Below are positions 32,180-36,536 of a DNA stretch of 36,536 nucleotides, piece after piece (positions within the stretch are counted from its first letter, which is position 1; each line of letters starts with the position of its first letter). This DNA comes from an uncultured bacterium (lineage in GTDB: Bacteria; Bacillota; Clostridia; Oscillospirales; Oscillospiraceae), in assembly GCA_947176765.1 (NCBI GenBank), contig CAMWRX010000022.1, positions 1-36,536 on the forward strand. The letters run 5' to 3'. The notes under the pieces were generated by a model, which saw only the letters and a program-made list of their open reading frames with translations, did not search any database and was not told the origin of the DNA. Made by a program: the position numbers and the translations under genes.

Positions 32180-32340
32180 ACGACCCTACCCAATCTGAGC
32201 AAATTGTTGTCAGTTGTTCGAACTAACCAGCGAAAGGCCACCCAGTACAACTCGCAAAGTGTACTGAGTGGCCTTTTCGTTTGTGCGAAATGTGGTATGG
32301 CGCTGTGCAAATCGGGTAGGGCATGGAAAGCGTTCAGGTT
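32180..32340 (+). pseudogene. Possible zinc-ribbon relic of a serine recombinase
   Basis: A frame without a start reads, from about 32248, YNSQSVLSGLFVCAKCGMAL followed by CKSG. The pattern L-S-G-L-x-x-C-x-x-C-G is characteristic of the recombinase zinc ribbon (compare LSGLLVCSECG of recombinase 3). It overlaps the terminator hairpin, which lowers confidence. Before it, the bases CCAATCTGA and surroundings at about 32189 resemble those at the truncated 3' end of the recombinase at 20187-20201. Confidence 0.35.
32233..32277 (+). terminator. Terminator of the car operon
   Basis: AAAGGCCAC and GTGGCCTTTT, with an inner CAGTAC/GTACTG pair, form a long stem with one mismatch, ending in TTTT. It lies between the convergent car and glycosyltransferase operons and could act on both. 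Confidence 0.75.
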
Positions 32341-33130
32341 AGCTCTCCTTCCAGTCCAAAAGCGCCCCCATAGTCGCTGGCCCTTGATGACGCTTTGTGC
32401 GAAGCCTAACCGCAATAATAGAGAAAAACATACGCATCATATAGATCACTGGTTTCAGCCCGGAGTGCATCCCCACACCCCCGGTGCGCTGATGCATCGT
32501 CGCGGGCACTTCCTCTACCAAAAAGCCCAGCAGCAGCATCTGAATCAACATATTTGCATCAGGATACCTGTCATCAAAATGCTTATACTTTGAATAGTAC
32601 AAAAACGCCCGTCTGCTCAGCCCCTGCAGTCCGGTGGTGGGATCCACCAGCGTCCGTCCCGTAAATATATAAATCATTTTCTGGAACAGGAGGCACGCGA
32701 ACCTGCGCACAGCAGACATCCGATACTCCTTGCTGCCCTCCATAAAGCGGCAGCCCAGTACAATATCCGGCAAATTGCCGTCTATGTCCTCCTGCCGGAG
32801 CCGGTCATAAATCCTGAGAATATTGCATGCGTCATGCTGGCCGTCCGCGTCCATCTGGATGACATAGCGGTACTGCCTCCTCACGGCATACTTGTACCCA
32901 AGCTGCAGCGCACTGCCATACCCCAGGTTGAACACATGGGTCACCACAGTGTGCCCGTGCCTTTTCACCACCTGGCTGGTAGCATCCGTCGAGCCGTCGT
33001 TGATTACAAAGATATCCGCAACCGCAGAAATCTCAGGGGCCTCTAACCGCTCCAGCACTGAGCCGATATTTTTTTCCTCGTTATACGCCGGTATAATTAC
33101 CAGCAAGTCCTTTCTTGTTCTCTCTTCCAT
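32339..33130 (-). CDS. Glycosyltransferase family 2 (DPM1/DPG synthase-like)
   Basis: A 263-residue GT-A fold glycosyltransferase. Motifs include VIIPAYNEEKNIGSVL at the N-terminus, INDGSTDAT, and the metal-binding QMDADGQHD. The later DPTTGLQGLSRRAF segment is typical of polyprenyl-phosphate mannose/glucose synthase-type enzymes, which transfer a sugar from a nucleotide donor to a lipid carrier. No C-terminal membrane helices are seen. The ATG at 33130 has GGGGGAGAG upstream and overlaps the end of the GT4 gene by 34 bases, so the genes form one operon with a DUF2304 gene, a frequent partner of this GT2 type. Confidence 0.92.
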   Translation of the reverse strand: MEERTRKDLLVIIPAYNEEKNIGSVLERLEAPEISAVADIFVINDGSTDATSQVVKRHGHTVVTHVFNLGYGSALQLGYKYAVRRQYRYVIQMDADGQHDACNILRIYDRLRQEDIDGNLPDIVLGCRFMEGSKEYRMSAVRRFACLLFQKMIYIFTGRTLVDPTTGLQGLSRRAFLYYSKYKHFDDRYPDANMLIQMLLLGFLVEEVPATMHQRTGGVGMHSGLKPVIYMMRMFFSIIAVRLRTKRHQGPATMGALLDWKES

Positions 33131-34392
33131 GTTCTCTCCCCCGAACTCGTCACCAGTTCTTCCAAAAGAACCAGGTCCTCCTCTGTTCCGGCCCGCTTCT
33201 CCGCAGCGGCCCGCCCCAGTCGTTCTCGTCGCTCTGGATCAGAGATTAACGCCAGCACTGCGTCCCGGATCGCCGGTGGCTCCAGCGGACATAGCAGCCC
33301 ATCCACATCATGGACAATCTGCTCCCGGTTTCCACTGCTGTCCGACGCAATGATTGGCCGGCCCAGAATCTGCGCCTCCTGGATCGCAATGCTCTTTCCC
33401 TCAAACCGAGTGGCGTGGACGTAAATATCCGCCCCGGCATAGTAGGGGTATGGGTTATCCACCGCACCCAGGAGTACAAAATCCTCTCTCAGTCCTGCTG
33501 ACTCGATCTGCCTCTCTAGCGTCTTGCGCTCAGATCCTTCTCCCAAGATATACCATCTGGCCTTCACATCCGCCTGCTTCAGCAAAGCCATAGCCTTAAT
33601 CGCCGTAGGATATGCCTTCTGCCAAGTCAGCCTGCCCACAGTCAACAGACGGATCCCATCATAACTGTCCTCAAATCCCCCGCCCTGGGCTGCCCGCCGC
33701 AGCACCTCGTCCCGATCAATGATATTGTGGAACACTCGTGTTTGCGGGGCGCACTCCGGATAGATCCGCAAAAAGCTGTCCTTCACCTCATCGGAAATCG
33801 GGAATATCGCGTCATAGCCTAAATAGCATGATTGGTCAAGCTGTCTGGTATACCCCGCTTCAGTGTAGTCAACATGGATGAACGCCGCCTTTTTACGGGC
33901 CTTTACATGGTCTGCCACATAGTAGGTGGAGCCGCCCTCCAAATAGGCCACCGCCAGGTCAAATTCCTTATCAAAGCGGTCGCCCGCCTCAGAAAGCACC
34001 CGCCACAGCAATTTGTCCGGCCAGATCTTCCCCTTTTTAATCATCTCCGCCAACGACAAAATCATATTTGGAAGCTGGCGGAACAGCGCTCCCCGGCGAA
34101 ACATTGCCCGCAGGACCGTGCGGCGCAGATAGCGGCGTCCTTCTCTGCTCAGGACGGACAGATTCTTGTATCTCCGGTTAAGTAGCTGGACACCCGGGGG
34201 AATGCGCTCGATCAGTTCTCCCTGTCCGGTCAATACGTATAGGTACAGTTCACAGCCTTCTCTTCCTGCCTGCTTATTTGCTTGCAGCAAGCTCCTCAGC
34301 AGCGACAGCAGCGCCGTCTCCGCTCCGGCTTTCCCCATCGTATTGATCACAAATAGAATCTTTTTCCCCGCGACCCCGAATCTCGAGTTCAT
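33097..34392 (-). CDS. Glycosyltransferase family 4
   Basis: A 431-residue GT-B fold enzyme. The N-terminal donor-independent half starts KKILFVINTMGKAGAETALL, typical of GT4 capsule or exopolysaccharide transferases. The C-terminal half has LLTVGRLTWQKAY, the YILGEGSER segment and the sugar-nucleotide-binding FEGKSIAIQEAQILGRPII (E-x7-E motif). The ATG at 34392 has GAGAGG eight bases upstream; the ATG at 34407 is less well placed. It probably transfers a hexose to a lipid-linked polysaccharide. It overlaps the end of the DUF2304 frame by 119 bases and the GT2 start by 34 bases. Confidence 0.92.
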   Translation of the reverse strand: MNSRFGVAGKKILFVINTMGKAGAETALLSLLRSLLQANKQAGREGCELYLYVLTGQGELIERIPPGVQLLNRRYKNLSVLSREGRRYLRRTVLRAMFRRGALFRQLPNMILSLAEMIKKGKIWPDKLLWRVLSEAGDRFDKEFDLAVAYLEGGSTYYVADHVKARKKAAFIHVDYTEAGYTRQLDQSCYLGYDAIFPISDEVKDSFLRIYPECAPQTRVFHNIIDRDEVLRRAAQGGGFEDSYDGIRLLTVGRLTWQKAYPTAIKAMALLKQADVKARWYILGEGSERKTLERQIESAGLREDFVLLGAVDNPYPYYAGADIYVHATRFEGKSIAIQEAQILGRPIIASDSSGNREQIVHDVDGLLCPLEPPAIRDAVLALISDPERRERLGRAAAEKRAGTEEDLVLLEELVTSSGERTWKREQERTCW

Positions 34393-34717
34393 AAAGTATC
34401 CTCTCATTTTCTTGATTGAGCAGTGATACGTGCATTGCCAGCTCCCGATTCCTCATGACCAGTTCTGAAACAATGACACTGATCCGAAACAACATACAGA
34501 TTATCAGCAGCGCCACAAAAGCAGCGGCCACCAAAAATGCTTCGCCAGTCGCCCCTATAATCCCCATTGCGCCGCCCGCCACTATCAGTACAGCTGAAAA
34601 AGCGGCCCAGCTGAGGAATATGTTATCCGCAAGGCTGCGGCGCACATAGCAGATAAAGCTTACTGCAAGGAGCAGAACTCCCACCGCAAGGAAAAGCACC
34701 CAAGACAGTTCCTCCAT
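34274..34717 (-). CDS. DUF2304 membrane protein
   Basis: A 147-residue protein with three hydrophobic segments (residues about 3-23, 32-52 and 59-80) followed by a helix VSELVMRNRELAMHVSLLNQENERILYEL. Size, topology and position beside a GT2 gene match DUF2304, small membrane proteins that accompany polyprenyl-phosphate sugar synthases. The start at 34717 (MEELSWVLFL) follows a GGGAGATGGGG region. The last 40 residues lie in the GT4 gene in another frame and are unlike the family, so the natural stop was probably lost by a frameshift or mutation. Confidence 0.7.
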   Translation of the reverse strand: MEELSWVLFLAVGVLLLAVSFICYVRRSLADNIFLSWAAFSAVLIVAGGAMGIIGATGEAFLVAAAFVALLIICMLFRISVIVSELVMRNRELAMHVSLLNQENERILYELEIRGRGEKDSICDQYDGESRSGDGAAVAAEELAASK

Positions 34718-34759
34718 TGCTACCCCATCTCCCTTTCCTTCTGCTTCTCCGCCCGCCAA

Positions 34760-35132
34760 TGACCGCCTCGGAATACATTTTGCAGCAATCGTAAAAATGC
34801 ATTTCCGTTCGTGAAATAATAGCGGTCGTAGCAGACAGATTGGTGAACTTGGCCAAGCAGATAGTCAAATCATGCTCCGGCGCATAAACAAAGGACTTTG
34901 CCTCTACAATGCGCATCGGCGTAGTCCAGAATTCAAAATTGCGGATGTACAGGCCAAGCATATAAAAAAGTTGCTCAAGGTAACCACGCTGCCGTACCCA
35001 AATCCCGCCAAATAAGTAAATCAGCGTTTGCTTTCCATATATTTGCCGCAGTTTAACGCCGATTCCTGCCACGCGCTTTCCCCCTGAGATGCGGGTGCCA
35101 AAACCACCTGCCAGAATCAGCGTTTTTATAAC
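34760..35132 (-). pseudogene. Remnant of a sugar-1-phosphate nucleotidyltransferase
   Basis: On the minus strand an open frame without a start codon reads VIKTLILAGGFGTRIS, the N-terminal nucleotide-binding motif of NTP transferases and closest in feel to glucose-1-phosphate cytidylyltransferase. The following text (VAGIGVKLRQIY, then RGYLEQLFY) only faintly follows the family and the catalytic body is missing. I read it as a degraded nucleotidyltransferase whose 3' part was lost at the junction with the DUF2304 gene. It supports a surface-sugar role of this operon. Confidence 0.4.
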
Positions 35133-35398
35133 TGCCCACCCTTTTCGCCAATAGTGGAATGTCGTCTGTCGATTATTTTCTCTCTTTTATACTATAACAT
35201 ATCAGCTATCATCCCGCAAGCATTTTTTATGCTCTATAACTGCATATAAATGGAACCGAATTATCAAATGTGGAGCGTTACAAAGATGGATTCACCCTCC
35301 TCGGGAACGGGACAATATGGAGCAGGCCATTTCCATAAACTGTCGTGCCGCTATGTTTTCTCAAAAAGCGAATCTGCCGCAAATCTTTGCGAAGAAAG
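35133..35398. other. Intergenic region, nothing recognised
   Basis: About 265 AT-rich bases between the leftward polysaccharide genes and the rightward marR gene. I see no gene or hairpin with support here; the promoter of the leftward operon would be expected in this stretch. Confidence 0.4.
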
Positions 35399-35416
35399 AA
35401 GTTGACATTTCAACTT
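35399..35416 (+). promoter_or_regulatory. Dyad operator 1 of the MarR regulator
   Basis: AAGTTGACATTTCAACTT is an inverted repeat (AAGTTGA/TCAACTT) that includes the -35 box TTGACA. It shares the AAGTTG/CAACTT half-sites with operator 2, and so is a likely MarR binding site for autorepression. Confidence 0.7.
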
Positions 35417-35430
35417 CTTTTCTGTATGAT
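35402..35430 (+). promoter_or_regulatory. Promoter of the marR-adh operon
   Basis: TTGACA (35402-35407) and TATGAT (35425-35430) with a 17-base spacer, 49 bases upstream of the start codon of the MarR gene. Confidence 0.75.
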
Positions 35431-35432
35431 AC

Positions 35433-35454
35433 AAAAGTTGAATTTACAACTTTT
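35433..35454 (+). promoter_or_regulatory. Dyad operator 2 of the MarR regulator
   Basis: AAAAGTTG and CAACTTTT form a perfect inverted repeat around AATTTA, right after the -10 box, at the expected transcription start. Binding here would block transcription. Confidence 0.72.
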
Positions 35455-35478
35455 TAATTTGCTGCGGGAGGATACGCT

Positions 35479-35934
35479 ATGATCCAGCGGTTCGAGCAAT
35501 TTACTTCGGCGATTTTTGAAATCTCACGGTGCTGGCACAAGCTGGCGGAGGAGGAACTGTCAGTCTATGGCCTCAAAGGCCCCCACGCCGCCTATCTGAC
35601 GGTGATGTACCGGTATCAAGACGGGATCACCGGCCCCGAGCTGTGTCGGCTGTGCGGCAGGGACAAGTCAGACCTCTCCCGCGCCGTCGCGCTGATGCAG
35701 GAAAAGGGCCTGGTCATCAAGCAGGCCGTGGATCGGAGCCTTTACCGCGGCCTGCTCAAGCTGACGGAGCGGGGCCGGGCCGTGGCCGCGCAGATTTCCA
35801 AGCGGGCCTGCCTCGCGGTGGAGATGGCGGGCGGGGATCTGTCGGAAGAGGCCCGGGAGACGTTCTACAAAGCCTTGTTTTCCATCACCGGCCATCTCCG
35901 GGAAATTAGTAAGGAGGGACTTCCACAACAATGA
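35479..35934 (+). CDS. MarR family transcriptional regulator
   Basis: A 151-residue winged-helix regulator. The helix-turn-helix lies at ITGPELCRLCGRDKSDLSRAVALM, followed by the wing LVIKQAVDRSLYRGLLKLTERG with the conserved D-x-R and L-T-x-x-G. Two cysteines in the HTH (CRLCGRDK) could sense oxidants or aldehydes, which would fit the dehydrogenase downstream. GGGAGG lies about seven bases before the ATG at 35479. Two dyad operators overlap the promoter, indicating autoregulation. The stop overlaps the alcohol dehydrogenase start by four bases (ATGA), so the two are one operon. Confidence 0.9.
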   Translation: MIQRFEQFTSAIFEISRCWHKLAEEELSVYGLKGPHAAYLTVMYRYQDGITGPELCRLCGRDKSDLSRAVALMQEKGLVIKQAVDRSLYRGLLKLTERGRAVAAQISKRACLAVEMAGGDLSEEARETFYKALFSITGHLREISKEGLPQQ

Positions 35935-36536
35935 ATATATTAATGAAAAGCTTTTGCCGGGGCTACCAGCTGGCCTTCCGGCTGGCCATGCCCCTGCTGT
36001 CCTACCGGGAGCCGGAGCGTTTTGACAGCATCGACGCCCTGCCGCCCCTGCTGGAGCGGCTCAAGATCCGTTCCGTCCTGCTGGTCACCGACCACCCCCT
36101 GCGGGAGGCCGGGGTGACCCGACCTTTGGAGGAGCTGCTGGAGCAGTCCGGCGTCCACTGCGCCGTCTACGACGGCACCCGCGCCAACCCCACCGTGCGC
36201 AACGTGGAGGAAGCCCGGGCGCTGTACCTGGGGTCAGGATGCCAGGGCATCATCGCCTTTGGTGGCGGCTCGTCCATGGATTGTGCCAAAGCGGCAGGGG
36301 CCCGGATCGTCTACCCCAAGCGGAGCGTCAACCAGATGAAGGGCCTGCTGCGGGTGCTGCGCCGCCTGCCGCCCCTGATTGCCATCCCCACCACCGCCGG
36401 CACCGGCAGCGAGGTGACGGTTACCGCGGTCATCACCGACAGCGAGCAGCGGCACAAATATACCATGAATAACTTCACCATGATCCCCCACTACACCGTG
36501 CTGGACCCGGCGGCCCCCGGCGCCGGGCCCGCGGCG
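35931..36536 (+). CDS. Iron-containing alcohol dehydrogenase, 5' part
   Basis: The first 202 codons of a group III (iron-type) alcohol dehydrogenase, cut by the window edge. The nucleotide-binding motif GGGSSMDCAKA begins at about residue 111, and IPTTAGTGSEVTVTAVIT with the following YTMNN segment is typical. The His and Asp metal ligands lie in the missing C-terminal half. These enzymes interconvert alcohols and aldehydes using NAD(P)H. The frame is open to the last base. It is translationally coupled to the MarR gene, whose product probably controls it. Confidence 0.9.
   Translation, partial: MNILMKSFCRGYQLAFRLAMPLLSYREPERFDSIDALPPLLERLKIRSVLLVTDHPLREAGVTRPLEELLEQSGVHCAVYDGTRANPTVRNVEEARALYLGSGCQGIIAFGGGSSMDCAKAAGARIVYPKRSVNQMKGLLRVLRRLPPLIAIPTTAGTGSEVTVTAVITDSEQRHKYTMNNFTMIPHYTVLDPAAPGAGPAA

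Overview
The window looks like chromosome of a gut anaerobe of the class Clostridia, probably Oscillospiraceae-like. This rests on the density of Firmicutes-type serine recombinase cassettes, strong AGGAGG-type ribosome binding sites, and a GC-rich core (lar and car operons) interrupted by AT-rich accessory genes. No rRNA, tRNA or CRISPR array was found.

Layout. (1) Positions 1-2750 hold the 3' tail of an unknown gene and a leftward group: a SAM methyltransferase, a possible ADP-ribosyltransferase-fold protein behind a 33-codon leader ORF, and a GNAT acetyltransferase. (2) Positions 2832-8170 are a rightward cassette of a small SHOCT-like protein, three overlapping serine recombinase genes (the middle one without a catalytic domain) and a metallophosphoesterase carrying a 195-bp in-frame tandem duplication. 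(3) Positions 8361-12182 are AT-rich cargo: a cupin, then an AlbA_2 (Schlafen-type) protein, a nucleotidyl-cyclase-like protein and a protein with a possible transglutaminase-like Cys-His-Asp triad and a C-terminal SEC-C zinc motif. The last three are consecutive on one strand and look like one functional unit. (4) Positions 12588-17484 are a nickel-pincer-cofactor operon: two small membrane proteins, DUF3842, larE, larB, larC and a TPR protein, without larA. (5) Positions 17537-18978 hold gene debris and an Old Yellow Enzyme family oxidoreductase. (6) Positions 19102-23374 are a second accessory island bounded by identical 27-bp direct repeats. It has a decaying serine recombinase, a second cyclase-like gene, a PD-(D/E)XK-like gene without a clear start, and a DUF4238 gene. 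(7) Positions 23444-26362, mostly leftward, hold a TndX/TnpX-type recombinase, a TnpW-like protein and a tyrosine recombinase tail. (8) Positions 26646-32277 are carA followed by carB fused in frame to a DapF-like domain. (9) Positions 32339-35132, leftward, are polysaccharide genes: GT2, GT4, DUF2304 and a nucleotidyltransferase relic. (10) Positions 35399-36536 are a MarR regulator with two dyad operators, coupled to an iron-containing alcohol dehydrogenase cut by the window edge.

The most interesting content is the pair of cyclase-like proteins. Each sits beside different putative effectors (AlbA_2 plus cysteine-protease-like/SEC-C; PD-(D/E)XK plus DUF4238) in recombinase-associated islands. 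This suggests defence or conflict systems with a nucleotide-signal or nucleotide-binding core. A 27-bp motif followed each time by a different terminator-like hairpin recurs at 12374, 19102 and 23348 and probably marks element ends. Other notable points are the CarB-DapF fusion, whose DapF part lacks one of the two catalytic cysteines, the exact duplication in the phosphoesterase, and a MITE-like inverted repeat in the carA promoter region. All functions are inferred from reading the sequence; no database search was run.
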